Positions 45,404 through 55,043 of a stretch of 64,000 nucleotides of DNA are shown here, piece after piece. Position 1 is the first letter of the stretch, and each line of letters opens with the position of its first letter. Made by a program: the position numbers and the translations under genes. The notes beneath the pieces were generated by a model, which saw nothing but the letters and a program-made list of their open reading frames with translations, was not told where the DNA came from and ran no database searches. Source of the DNA: Irineochytrium annulatum (Eukaryota > Chytridiomycota > Chytridiomycetes > Chytridiales > Chytridiaceae); the NCBI GenBank assembly GCA_027600665.1, contig JADGJL010000012.1:1-64000 (forward strand), written 5' to 3'.

Positions 45404-47665
45404 TTAATCCGTTTGAACGGGCAACTGTCCTCCAGCTTTCAATTGACCAAGTAAAACTTTGATCCCGGCAGACGTATTTGGCTCCTGCTTTCCATACACC
45501 GCAAGCTCTGAGCGCACGTTCTGAAGATAGATCATCTCGTAAGGGTTACCCAATGACAACAGCGTATATCGCAGATTACTCTTGTTCAGTGCATTAATCA
45601 AGGTTTGATAATCGCTCCAACCGAACTGGCTGGCTACATTCCGGAATTGGTAAGAAGCAAGAATGACATAATTCGCTTTGCCAATCGCCTGGAGCGTTTC
45701 ATTCATTTTTGCTTGTCCAACAAGTGCAATTTCAGTCTTTAACGACAGGTTATTAGCAGCTTGCAACAGTTGTTTTTCAAGCTGATTCGCCTGATCCTGC
45801 TCGGCTGCGACAATCACAACCCGATCGCCTTGCTGAATTTGATCTGGAAGCATAACTTCGCGACTGCTGAGTACGGTGACCGCTCGTTCTGCGATTTTCT
45901 GCTCCACCGCTCGATGCTCCTTCGATCCAATAATACCGTTAAGCTGAGTTAGCTTTTGCGCAAGAGTCTGGTTACGTTCAAACAAACCATATTTCGCTTT
46001 CATCTCCAGGATTCGTTTCACAGATGCGTGTACGGTTTCATCCTTGATCGTTCCATTGTTCACCGCATTCACCAGCGTTTGATGGGCCGCTGCTGAATCT
46101 TTTGGCATAAGGATGATATCAACACCTGCGGAAACGGCACGTTCTACCGATGTATTCTCCCCAAAATGCTCCGCAATGGCATTCATGGTGAATGCATCGG
46201 AAATGATGAGACCTTTATATCCCAGTTCTTCGCGAAGAAGTCCTGTCAGTACTTTTTTCGATAAGGTAGCTGGAATCGGCACACGTTCACCGTCTTTGAG
46301 CGAAGTGACATGTTCGTTATCTATGGCAGGAAAAGCAATATGCGCGGTCATAATCATCTCTACCCCGTTTTCAATCGCCGCTCGAAATGGTTTTAATTCA
46401 ACCGCATCCAACCGCTCGCGATGATGAGTTAGTACCGGCATTCCGAGATGGGAGTCTACCTGCGTATCTCCGTGACCCGGAAAATGCTTCACTGCCGCCA
46501 TCACCCCGGATTGCTGCAAGCCCTTTATCGTTGCGAGACCTAGCCGCGTTACCAAATCTGGCTCCGAGCCAAACGAACGTATACCAATGATGGGGTTATC
46601 TGGATTACTGTTGATATCCAGCACTGGCGCAAAGTTAATCTGAATCCCCAGTGCCTTCAGTTCCTCCCCCGTCAGCTGACCAGCCGCTTCGGCAAGCGCT
46701 GCATCTCCAGTTGCGCCCAGCGCCATCTGACCTGGCAGATTCGTACCGCCTGGTATTCGCTTAATCACACCACCTTCTTGGTCGATACTAAGAAATAGCG
46801 GAATGTCACCTGCTTCTCTTTGCATATCATGTGTAAACGTTGTAAGCTGCCTTGCGTCAACAATATTTTTGTCAAAAAGAATAAGTCCGCCCAAGTCTTG
46901 ATCATGGATACTGCGTTTCAGCCCCTCATTAACGCTCGTCGTCGCTTTACCATTCCATTGCCTAACATCGGGCATAAGCATCTGACCCACTTGCTCACTT
47001 ACCGTCATATAAGATATCAGCTTATCCCAATCTTGCGCCCGAATGGCTGCTTCGCGTTCGAAGCGAATGACTCTCGCCATGAATACGGCATATTCAGCGC
47101 GCGTGACAGCTTGATTTGGACGGAAAGTGGCATCCGAATAACCACCGACCAAGCCGTTGGAACTCATAATAAGAATAGGCGCTGCAGCCCAATGCTTGTC
47201 CGTATCGGTCCATTTTGCGGGCTTCTTTCCTTCCGAGAGTGAATATGCCCTTGTAAGGAAGGCCGCAGTCTCTGCGCGGCTAAGCGGTGCATCCGGACGG
47301 AAGGTTCCGTTAGGGAAACCACTCGCAAGTCCATTTTTAGCAGCTATCATGATTTCTCGATGGAAAGGGTGTGTCGTTGGAACATCCGAATAGGTTGTGC
47401 CATCCACTGCTCTCTGAAGCTGATCTGGATAAAGCTCCCGTACCATAAAAGTGACGGCTTGTGCCCGTGTCACAAGTGCCTCAGGCTTGAAGATCCCATT
47501 ACCGTATCCGGCTACTGTTCCCCGTTTCGCCATATACGTGATGCCATCCTCTGCCCACTTTGAATACTTAAGATCAACAAAATTTTCTTCCGCAGCTGCC
47601 GTCCCCACCCCTATAAGCACAGATCCGAGGACGGCACCAATCATCGTCATCCATTTTACATGCAT
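45404..47665 (-). CDS. SLH-anchored GH3 enzyme, NagZ-like beta-N-acetylhexosaminidase
   Basis: 753 residues. Signal peptide 1-25. Three SLH domains (about 28-85, 92-148, 154-210) bind secondary cell-wall polymer. The GH3 domain is about 215-540. KHFPGHGDTQVDSH (393-406) holds the catalytic His and GLIISDAFTM holds the nucleophile Asp490; both are signatures of the NagZ type that uses an Asp/His dyad. A Rossmann-like C-terminal part (about 580-745) ends the protein. It likely trims GlcNAc from wall fragments at the cell surface. Start behind AGGAGTG. Confidence 0.88.
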   Translation of the reverse strand: MHVKWMTMIGAVLGSVLIGVGTAAAEENFVDLKYSKWAEDGITYMAKRGTVAGYGNGIFKPEALVTRAQAVTFMVRELYPDQLQRAVDGTTYSDVPTTHPFHREIMIAAKNGLASGFPNGTFRPDAPLSRAETAAFLTRAYSLSEGKKPAKWTDTDKHWAAAPILIMSSNGLVGGYSDATFRPNQAVTRAEYAVFMARVIRFEREAAIRAQDWDKLISYMTVSEQVGQMLMPDVRQWNGKATTSVNEGLKRSIHDQDLGGLILFDKNIVDARQLTTFTHDMQREAGDIPLFLSIDQEGGVIKRIPGGTNLPGQMALGATGDAALAEAAGQLTGEELKALGIQINFAPVLDINSNPDNPIIGIRSFGSEPDLVTRLGLATIKGLQQSGVMAAVKHFPGHGDTQVDSHLGMPVLTHHRERLDAVELKPFRAAIENGVEMIMTAHIAFPAIDNEHVTSLKDGERVPIPATLSKKVLTGLLREELGYKGLIISDAFTMNAIAEHFGENTSVERAVSAGVDIILMPKDSAAAHQTLVNAVNNGTIKDETVHASVKRILEMKAKYGLFERNQTLAQKLTQLNGIIGSKEHRAVEQKIAERAVTVLSSREVMLPDQIQQGDRVVIVAAEQDQANQLEKQLLQAANNLSLKTEIALVGQAKMNETLQAIGKANYVILASYQFRNVASQFGWSDYQTLINALNKSNLRYTLLSLGNPYEMIYLQNVRSELAVYGKQEPNTSAGIKVLLGQLKAGGQLPVQTD

Positions 47666-47763
47666 TTGTTTCACTCCTGTTGTTATTCTATGGATGAATA
47701 GACGCTAATACGGTATCGTTTGTTGCGTTGACATAATTCAATGAAATGATATGCAGATCATGA

Positions 47764-48684
47764 CTATCCCTTCACGCCACCAATCGTCATGCCCTGTACA
47801 AAGTATTTCTGCAAGAACGGATACACCATCAGAATAGGAACACTCGCAATAATGGTCATCGTCGCTCGAATTGATGTTGGCGTAACCGCCGTTGCATTGC
47901 TCTCGGCAGACTGATAAGCATCACTTGCTGATGAAGTCGCTGAGGTCGTTGAAGTTTGCAGAATCTTCATTAATTCGTATTGCAACGTGCTTAATTCTTT
48001 ATTGGAAGAGTTGTAGAGGAATACATCGAACCAGGAATTCCATTGCCCAACGGCTACAAAGAGTGATACGGTTGCCATTGCGGGAATCGTTAGTGGCAGG
48101 ACAACACGGATAAATGTCGTGAACTCCCCTGCCCCATCTATACGGGCTGACTCCAGAATGCCTTCCGGAAGACCTTCAATAAAAGAACGGATGACGATCA
48201 TATTGAATACACCGATTACACCCGGAATGATATACACCCAGAAAGAACCGATCAATCCAAGGTCTCGAATCAGCAGATAACCGGGGATCAAGCCCCCGCT
48301 GAAGTACATGGTGAACACAAAAAACATTGTAACGAACTTACGAAGCACAAATTCCTGACGACTAACCGTATAAGCAAGCATGGCTGTACAGAAGACGGAG
48401 ACCACGGTTCCAATGACCGTACGCAGGGCAGAGATCAGCGTTGCGTGATAGATATCGGATTCGCCAAAAATGTATTTGTAATTGTCCAGTGTCCATACAC
48501 GGGGCCATAGATATATTCCCCCCCGAATGGCATCGTTCGCATTATTGAAGGATACCGCAATCATATTAACAAAGGGATAGATCGTCACAATCATCAGACA
48601 TACCATGAAGATCATGTTAATGGTGTCAAACGCTCGATCCCCGGTGCTGCTATTCCGCAAGCGGGATGTGTTTCCTTTTCGCAT
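47764..48684 (-). CDS. ABC sugar permease, LplC-like
   Basis: 306 residues, six membrane segments. The EAA loop reads GILESARIDGAGEFTTFIRVVLP. The C-terminus is VQGMTIGGVKG. A Ser/Thr/Ala-rich insert before the last segment (TSTTSATSSASDAYQSAESN) is longer than in the 25.0-kb paralogue. Last gene of the minus-strand importer unit that begins with the lipoproteins at 51-53 kb. Confidence 0.88.
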   Translation of the reverse strand: MRKGNTSRLRNSSTGDRAFDTINMIFMVCLMIVTIYPFVNMIAVSFNNANDAIRGGIYLWPRVWTLDNYKYIFGESDIYHATLISALRTVIGTVVSVFCTAMLAYTVSRQEFVLRKFVTMFFVFTMYFSGGLIPGYLLIRDLGLIGSFWVYIIPGVIGVFNMIVIRSFIEGLPEGILESARIDGAGEFTTFIRVVLPLTIPAMATVSLFVAVGQWNSWFDVFLYNSSNKELSTLQYELMKILQTSTTSATSSASDAYQSAESNATAVTPTSIRATMTIIASVPILMVYPFLQKYFVQGMTIGGVKG

Positions 48685-48699
48685 GGTATAGGCCTCCTT

Positions 48700-49659
48700 T
48701 TAGAATAGTCTGCTCTCTCCCATTTTTTTCGCTATATAGTTCGCAGAGAAAAGGAAGACAAAACTGACCACAGTTTTGAATATGCCGGCTGCTGTACCCA
48801 AGGAAAAGTTCCCCATCCCTAATCCATATTTCAGTACAAAGATGTCCAGATTCTCCGAATAATCCATGTTCATCCCGTTACCTAGCAGATATTGCGGCTC
48901 GAATCCGGATTCCAGAATACTTCCCATGTTCATGATCAACAAGATCACAATAACCGGTTTCAAACCAGGCAGCGTGATATATAACATCCGTTTGAAGCGA
49001 CTGGCTCCATCGATCTCGGCAGCTTCATATTGCGCTGGATCAATTGCCGTAATCGCTGCCAGATAGATAATAGTGTTCCACCCGACATCCTTCCACACCT
49101 CGGTTGCCCCAAGAATACCCCAGAAGTATTCACCTTTTCCCATCCATAGTACCGGACTATCAATCAGGTGAAGCTTCATCAGGAGCAGGTTGATAATTCC
49201 GTCTGGTGACAGTACGGTTAATACAATGCTGGAGGCAACAACCCACGAGATAAAGTGAGGCAGATAACTAACGGTTTGCACAAAGCGTTTAAATATGACA
49301 TTTTTCAGTTCATTCAACAAGAGGGCCAGTGTAATTGCTGTCACAAATCCCAATACCAGTTTAATGGAACTCATGACAAGTGTGTTGCGCAGCACCCGGT
49401 AGAAGGTATTGTCTTCAAATAACGTACTAAAATGCTGCCAGCCTACCCACTGCTGATCCGAGAAGGATCTCGCCGGTTTGAAATTCTGAAAAGCCATGGT
49501 CCATCCCCATAACGGCAGGTACTTGAAGATAAAAGCCCAGATGACAAAAGGTATACACATCCAGGCAAGTGTTCGTTGTTGCACAAGACGTTTGAAGAAT
49601 GAATGTGCTCTGGTTCCCTTCGGATTCGAGGAGTTAAGGGAGACATTAGGTTTCTCCAC
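48700..49659 (-). CDS. ABC sugar permease, LplB-like
   Basis: 319 residues with six membrane segments. The N-terminal 30 residues are polar, longer than the paralogue at 24.1 kb. EAA loop YEAAEIDGASRFKRMLYITLPGL. Works with the following LplC-like gene; no ATPase gene is present. Confidence 0.9.
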   Translation of the reverse strand: MEKPNVSLNSSNPKGTRAHSFFKRLVQQRTLAWMCIPFVIWAFIFKYLPLWGWTMAFQNFKPARSFSDQQWVGWQHFSTLFEDNTFYRVLRNTLVMSSIKLVLGFVTAITLALLLNELKNVIFKRFVQTVSYLPHFISWVVASSIVLTVLSPDGIINLLLMKLHLIDSPVLWMGKGEYFWGILGATEVWKDVGWNTIIYLAAITAIDPAQYEAAEIDGASRFKRMLYITLPGLKPVIVILLIMNMGSILESGFEPQYLLGNGMNMDYSENLDIFVLKYGLGMGNFSLGTAAGIFKTVVSFVFLFSANYIAKKMGESRLF

Positions 49660-49762
49660 GGTGAACCTGCTCCTTTCCTATGCTGTTCATCATGCGAGGA
49701 GAAACCGGAGTTTATGTTCTTTCGTCTTCTCCTGCGCATGTACAGTTTGTTTTAACGAGTTT

Positions 49763-49802
49763 GTTCAAAAAAAGAATTCTTGAACACGTACTTAAAGTGT
49801 TC
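49763..49802 (-). repeat. Overlapping hairpins between binding protein and permease genes
   Basis: GAACAC-N9-GTGTTC (49782-49802) and GTTCAA ... TTGAAC (49763-49785) overlap, so only one can form at a time. They lie just after the lipoprotein stop. Likely an mRNA stabiliser or leaky terminator, as at 24017-24050. Confidence 0.45.
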
Positions 49803-49805
49803 GTA

Positions 49806-51479
49806 TCACCATTTTCCTGCGACTCGATCCTTCACAACTTTGGTAATGGTCGCTTCATAACCAGCTTTGTCCAATTTGTTCAATTCAGCCATGTAGGCAT
49901 CCCACAGCTTATCAAAATTCGAGGGTGCTCCCAAGATCATTTCCGGCAAGTATTTACGTTGCAAATCATCCGATTTGGTCGTGAAGATCTGTTCAGGTGA
50001 TCCTTGCTCCAATGCGATGGACCAAGCCGGGAACCAAGGCCGCTCTTCCGGTTTGTTGAACAATTCACTAAAAGTTTGGATACCGTAGGCTTCAAGGAAT
50101 TTCTTGTCTCCCTCGGTGTAAGATGCAGCGGCCACTTCCGGCTGGTTGCCAGGGCTATAAGCGTTACCATCGGATAGTGTAGATTCACCGCCATATTTCG
50201 GCCAATCTGTACCAAAGTAGGTGAACCCGAATTTACGGCTGAGCTCCAGATCATCATGAGCCTTGCGTTGATCTTCATTTGCATAATAAAAGCGGCCCTT
50301 TTCATCCACACTGTACGTCTCGTCCTTGATGCCCCATTGCACCAGAACCTGATTCTCTTCCTTCAGCAAATTATCAAAGTATTTGATGATACGAACAGGG
50401 TCTTTGGCGTTCACCGAGATACCGGTTGCATAGTTGTTAACGAAGCCGGGAGGATCAACATATTGATCCTTAATTCCTTCATCAAACACGATCGGAAGTG
50501 GTGCATAGCGCTTCTCATCAATGCCTGCCGAGAGCAGGTTTTTCGACGCATCCCCAATCTGCCAGCCATAATTGAAGTATCCTAACACACGACCCGAAGT
50601 CAGTTTGGCCAAATACTGGTCTTTGTTCATCGTAAAGGATTCCGGATCCAGCATCCCTTGAGCATTAATCTCATTTAACTTCTGAATCCATTTTTTCTGT
50701 GCATCTGTTCCGGCGACGACTTTCGCTTCATGGGTAGTCATGTCAACCATGACACTGCCATCGTTCGGATAACCGGCGAGATGCATCGCTGGATTCTGCA
50801 AGGTGAAGAAGTTATTGGCCACACCTGCAAGTGACACAAATCCGATCGTCTCTGCACCATCAACTGTTGGATGTTTTTCCTTGTAATCCTGAATCAGATC
50901 AAAATATTCATCCAGTGTAGTAATCTTGGGATAATTAAACTCTTTGAGAACAGAGCGCTGAATCCAGAAGGCTCCCCCACCAACATTTGGACTACCTGAA
51001 TACTCACCCTGATTAGCCGTATAAGGCAGCGCATAGATTTTTCCGTCTTCTGCATTTTTCATTTTATCGAAGTATGGTCCATATACTCTTTTGATATTAG
51101 GGCCGTATTCCTCAATCAGATCATCCAGCGGAATATAGGCCCCGGCATCCAATAACTTGGACATCTCACCACTGGAGCTAATGACATCAGGATAGTCTCC
51201 ACTGGCGATCATGACACCGGCTTTTGTCGCACTATCACCTACCAGATATTCCAACTTCCAGTCCACACCTGTTTGTTCTTGCAACACTTTACCGATTGTT
51301 GTTTCGCTTGCCAGAGTATCCTTCTTGCCTGGAGAGAACATATAATATGAGAACGTTACTGGACTGTTCTCATCATCACCTGTGGCTGAAGGTGATGATG
51401 AATTGTTCTGACTGCACCCAGCCAGCAAAACAGTCACTAATACAGCTAAACTTGCTATTCTAACTTTCGCTTTTAACAT
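49806..51479 (-). CDS. Sugar-binding lipoprotein, copy 1
   Basis: 557 residues. Lipoprotein signal MLKAKVRIASLAVLVTVLLAGCSQ with Cys22 as the anchor. Closely similar along its whole length to the next gene upstream (for instance WKLEYLVGDSATKAGVMIASGDYP against WKMEYLVGDGATKAGVMIASGDYP, and both end VKDRVAGKW). Start behind GGGGG; an extension into the upstream gene is rejected. Probably the receptor for the permeases at 47.8-49.7 kb. Confidence 0.9.
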   Translation of the reverse strand: MLKAKVRIASLAVLVTVLLAGCSQNNSSSPSATGDDENSPVTFSYYMFSPGKKDTLASETTIGKVLQEQTGVDWKLEYLVGDSATKAGVMIASGDYPDVISSSGEMSKLLDAGAYIPLDDLIEEYGPNIKRVYGPYFDKMKNAEDGKIYALPYTANQGEYSGSPNVGGGAFWIQRSVLKEFNYPKITTLDEYFDLIQDYKEKHPTVDGAETIGFVSLAGVANNFFTLQNPAMHLAGYPNDGSVMVDMTTHEAKVVAGTDAQKKWIQKLNEINAQGMLDPESFTMNKDQYLAKLTSGRVLGYFNYGWQIGDASKNLLSAGIDEKRYAPLPIVFDEGIKDQYVDPPGFVNNYATGISVNAKDPVRIIKYFDNLLKEENQVLVQWGIKDETYSVDEKGRFYYANEDQRKAHDDLELSRKFGFTYFGTDWPKYGGESTLSDGNAYSPGNQPEVAAASYTEGDKKFLEAYGIQTFSELFNKPEERPWFPAWSIALEQGSPEQIFTTKSDDLQRKYLPEMILGAPSNFDKLWDAYMAELNKLDKAGYEATITKVVKDRVAGKW

Positions 51480-51520
51480 GTGAATATTCCCCCGTTCCTT
51501 ATGGTCTCTATGGATTGCAC

Positions 51521-53182
51521 TCACCATTTGCCAGCTACACGATCCTTCACTGCCTGTGTTATCGTAGCTTCATATGTTTTCTTGTCCAGTTGATTCAATT
51601 GACTCATATACTCATTCCATGTGTTCTCGAACGTAGAAGGCGAGTCCATAATCATTTTGGGTAAATATTTCTTCTGGAGATCTTCTGCCTTGGTGATGAA
51701 AATCTGTTCAGGAGAGCCCTGCTCCAATGCAATGGACCAAGCAGGAGACCAAGGACGCTCATCCGGTGTGCTGAATAGTTCTGTGAATGTCTCCACACCA
51801 TATTTCTCTAACAACAGCTTGTCACCGTCCGTGTAACTAAAGGTAGCCACTTCTGGTTGATTGCCTGGTCCATAGGCGTTGCCATCCTCCAGTACGGAGT
51901 TATTGCCGTAACGAGGCCAGCTGTAATTAAAATAGTCAAAGCCGAACTTACGACTTAATTCGGGATCTTCATGTGCCTTGCGTTGGTCATCATTTTTGAA
52001 ATAAAAGCGACCTTCGTCATTCACACTATACGTCTCGTCCTCAATGCCCCATTGCACCAGAATCTGGTTTTCTTCCTTGAGCAAATTATCAAAATATTTA
52101 ACAATTCGCACGGGATCTTTGGCATTTACGGTAATTCCGACACCATAGTTGTTCACAAAACCTGGCGGGTCCACATACTGGTCTTTGACACTGTCATCAA
52201 ATACGATCGGTAGAGATACATATCGTTTATCATCAAGTCCAGCCTTCTTGAGGTTGTTCGTTGCGTCTCCAACCTGCCAGGAGTAACTGAAATATCCCAG
52301 AACCCGACCGGACGTCAACTTGGCGAGATACTGATCCTGGTTCATTGTGAAGGATTCGGGATCAAACATCCCCTGTGCGTTAACTTCGCTCAGCTTCTGA
52401 ATCCATTGTTTCTGATAATCAGATCCGGCTACCAGTTTGGCTTCATGGCTCTGCATATCCACCATCACACTGCCATCGTTTGGATAACCTGCCAGATGCA
52501 TGGCCGGATTTAGCAGGGTGAAGAAGCTGCCCGACTCACCCGCAAGTGTGGCGAAGCCGATGGTTTCTTTTCCATCGATCTGCGGATGCTTTTGCTTGTA
52601 TTGCTCAATCAAGTCAAAATATTCGTCCAGCGTTTTGATCTTGGGATAGTTAAACTCTTTGAGCACAGCCCGCTGAATGTAGAAGCCGGTCTGGAAGTTA
52701 GGCTCTGACACATAACCAATGTTGGCTGTGTATGGCAAGAAATAGATCTTTCCATCCTCCTGTCTGAATTTGTCCATATAAGGCCCGTATACCCGCTTGA
52801 TGTTAGGCCCGTATTGATCGATCAGTTCATCCAGTGGGATAAAAGATCCTGCATCCATCAACTTGGCCATTTCACCACTGGAGTCGATGATGTCGGGGTA
52901 ATCCCCACTCGCAATCATGACACCTGCCTTGGTTGCACCGTCGCCGACCAGATATTCCATCTTCCAGTCAACACCTGTTTGTTCCTGTAACTTCTTGCCA
53001 ATGGTCGTGCTGCTTGCCAGAATATCCTTCTTGCCACCGCCAAACGTGAAATATTTAAAGGTGACCGGGGTGTTGTCATTACTGTCAGGATAAGAGGCTT
53101 GCGGACTGGCTTTATTGCAACCTCCCAGCGTTACAGCCAGTAAAATTGCCAGACCTGTTATAATGTTTCTTTTTCTAAACAT
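51521..53182 (-). CDS. Sugar-binding lipoprotein, copy 2
   Basis: 553 residues. Signal MFRKRNIITGLAILLAVTLGGCNK with Cys22 as the anchor. Tandem paralogue of copy 1, 41 bases upstream. The copies differ mostly in the N-terminal linker and in patches such as YVSEPNFQTGFYIQ against the matching segment of copy 1, which may alter ligand choice. First gene of the importer unit, with a cre-like site upstream. Confidence 0.9.
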   Translation of the reverse strand: MFRKRNIITGLAILLAVTLGGCNKASPQASYPDSNDNTPVTFKYFTFGGGKKDILASSTTIGKKLQEQTGVDWKMEYLVGDGATKAGVMIASGDYPDIIDSSGEMAKLMDAGSFIPLDELIDQYGPNIKRVYGPYMDKFRQEDGKIYFLPYTANIGYVSEPNFQTGFYIQRAVLKEFNYPKIKTLDEYFDLIEQYKQKHPQIDGKETIGFATLAGESGSFFTLLNPAMHLAGYPNDGSVMVDMQSHEAKLVAGSDYQKQWIQKLSEVNAQGMFDPESFTMNQDQYLAKLTSGRVLGYFSYSWQVGDATNNLKKAGLDDKRYVSLPIVFDDSVKDQYVDPPGFVNNYGVGITVNAKDPVRIVKYFDNLLKEENQILVQWGIEDETYSVNDEGRFYFKNDDQRKAHEDPELSRKFGFDYFNYSWPRYGNNSVLEDGNAYGPGNQPEVATFSYTDGDKLLLEKYGVETFTELFSTPDERPWSPAWSIALEQGSPEQIFITKAEDLQKKYLPKMIMDSPSTFENTWNEYMSQLNQLDKKTYEATITQAVKDRVAGKW

Positions 53183-53238
53183 GTAGCAAATGCCCCCTTC
53201 AAGTATTGTTTGTGTCTTTAAGCCTTCTCAATATATCA

Positions 53239-53252
53239 AGATAGCGCTTTCA
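53239..53252 (-). promoter_or_regulatory. cre site before the tandem lipoproteins
   Basis: Minus strand TGAAAGCGCTATCT matches TGWAANCGNTNWCA at all positions but the last. It lies about 55 bases before the lipoprotein start, so CcpA repression of the importer is likely. Confidence 0.6.
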
Positions 53253-53303
53253 AAGTTACCCATGAAAGTGTACCTCCTACTTTGAAAAGTATATCCCTCA
53301 TAT

Positions 53304-55043
53304 TTAGTCGCCTGGCTTGGCTGATGGATCAAGTGGAAGCTTAATTTGGATACGTGTCCCTTCTCCTTCCCCTGTCTGGATGTCAAATGTAAAGTGATTT
53401 TTATAACAAAGTTTTAAGCGACTATACGCATTTTTCATGCCAACATGCTCTCCCATATCCGTGTTCTGATTCAGATAGCTCAGCAATTCTTCCAATCTAG
53501 CTTGTGACATCCCTATTCCGTTATCCGTTAGTCGGATAAGTAGGTGGTCAATTTCAGTCGAAACGAAGAGTTGAATGATGCCTACACCCGGAGATGATTC
53601 AATACCATGAATACTTGCATTTTCCACAAAGGGGAGAATTACCATCTTGGGGATTCGGTACATCAGTACCGCAGGATCAGCTTCAATTCTGTATTGGAGT
53701 TTGTCGCCAAAGCGATATTTCTGAATTTGCAAAAAACTCTCGATGAGTTCGAGTTCTTCCTTCACTGTCACATCATTCTGATTCCAACTGATCGACTTGC
53801 GAAACATCTTGGCCATGTTATGCACAATTTTGGCGGTCTCTTTCTCGCCCTTGATGAGGCTCCGCATCCGTACCGACTCCAGGGTATTAAACAAAAAATG
53901 AGGGTTGATCTGGCTATGGAGTGCATGAAGCTGAGCTTGCTGCTGTTTTAACTCTAGGTCTTTCTTCTGAATGTCAGCTAGATATACCTCATGAATCAAG
54001 TTATGGATCGTCTCGGTCATTCGATTGAATTCCATCGTGAGCTGACCGATCTCATCTCTTGCATCTTCAGGAGGAATCGTCTGAAAATTCTGTGTTTTCA
54101 CTTTTTTCATATGTTTTAGAATCCGCACCAGTCTGACATGGATGGATCTGGACATGGCCGCGATGATGATGGAAGGCAAGACAAAATTAATGCAAGCAAG
54201 CCAAACCACGAAGGAACGGGACTTCCGTACCTCCTTCAGCACAATTTCTTCATCCATAACGCCATGCAGGGACCACCCTTCCAGATAGTTAATGCCTGTA
54301 TACGTAAGTTCAAAGGGAATCATTTTGTTCGGAAACTGGATCTCACTGTAACGTTTCCCTATCAGAGATGCTTCTGCTGTATAATCATTTGAAAATTGGA
54401 TGTGTCCTCCTGGATCAACTAAATACACTTTTCCGTCGAATCCGCTGTTGTGAAAATACTGCTTGATCGTCTCCATGTTGAGGTCAATTTTAAGTAACTG
54501 CTCTCTCCCCCCAGTGTCCAGATTGTCGAGCCTTTGTACCAGACTTAACATTTGATCAGATGAGATCAGAGCCGGATAAGGAGCGGAGTATGCCTGAAAT
54601 TGAACGTACCAGTCTGAGCTTCGGACCACATCAGTTAAACGATCAATATAACCGGAAGATAGAATGGTAGGATTATCGGTATACACTTGATACCAGCGAA
54701 TCCCCTGATTCAATTGACCGGAGAATTGCCCTTTCAGGTACGAATTATAAGCGTCAATGTACTCAAAATGACTTCGAAACGAACGCGAGATGGTGTCATT
54801 GAACACAGGATCCGTATATAACGAATAAGAGAGACCGACGCCCTGATCAATGGTTACACGCAGGTCGTTCTTCAGATTGTTCAAGGCCATGCCGGCATCA
54901 CGAGTTTTCTGACTACGAATATTGGCGGATGTAACATTGTAGAACACCACATTGGTAACAACAATGGGAATAAACACGGACAGGACATACATCAGCAGTA
55001 GCTTATCTCGAAGCTTCATGTAATTCAGGTTCCATCTTGGCAT
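53304..55043 (-). CDS. Sensor histidine kinase, YesM type
   Basis: 579 residues. Membrane segments about 15-35 and 285-308 flank an extracellular sensor; HAMP follows. The phospho-His is in LHSQINPHFLFNTLES, and ATP motifs are VENASIHG and LTDNGIGM. ATG 55043 lies within the end of the response-regulator gene (19-base overlap), behind GAGGTG, so the two are coupled; ATG 55019 lacks a ribosome site. Likely senses the glycan handled by this locus. Confidence 0.88.
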   Translation of the reverse strand: MPRWNLNYMKLRDKLLLMYVLSVFIPIVVTNVVFYNVTSANIRSQKTRDAGMALNNLKNDLRVTIDQGVGLSYSLYTDPVFNDTISRSFRSHFEYIDAYNSYLKGQFSGQLNQGIRWYQVYTDNPTILSSGYIDRLTDVVRSSDWYVQFQAYSAPYPALISSDQMLSLVQRLDNLDTGGREQLLKIDLNMETIKQYFHNSGFDGKVYLVDPGGHIQFSNDYTAEASLIGKRYSEIQFPNKMIPFELTYTGINYLEGWSLHGVMDEEIVLKEVRKSRSFVVWLACINFVLPSIIIAAMSRSIHVRLVRILKHMKKVKTQNFQTIPPEDARDEIGQLTMEFNRMTETIHNLIHEVYLADIQKKDLELKQQQAQLHALHSQINPHFLFNTLESVRMRSLIKGEKETAKIVHNMAKMFRKSISWNQNDVTVKEELELIESFLQIQKYRFGDKLQYRIEADPAVLMYRIPKMVILPFVENASIHGIESSPGVGIIQLFVSTEIDHLLIRLTDNGIGMSQARLEELLSYLNQNTDMGEHVGMKNAYSRLKLCYKNHFTFDIQTGEGEGTRIQIKLPLDPSAKPGD

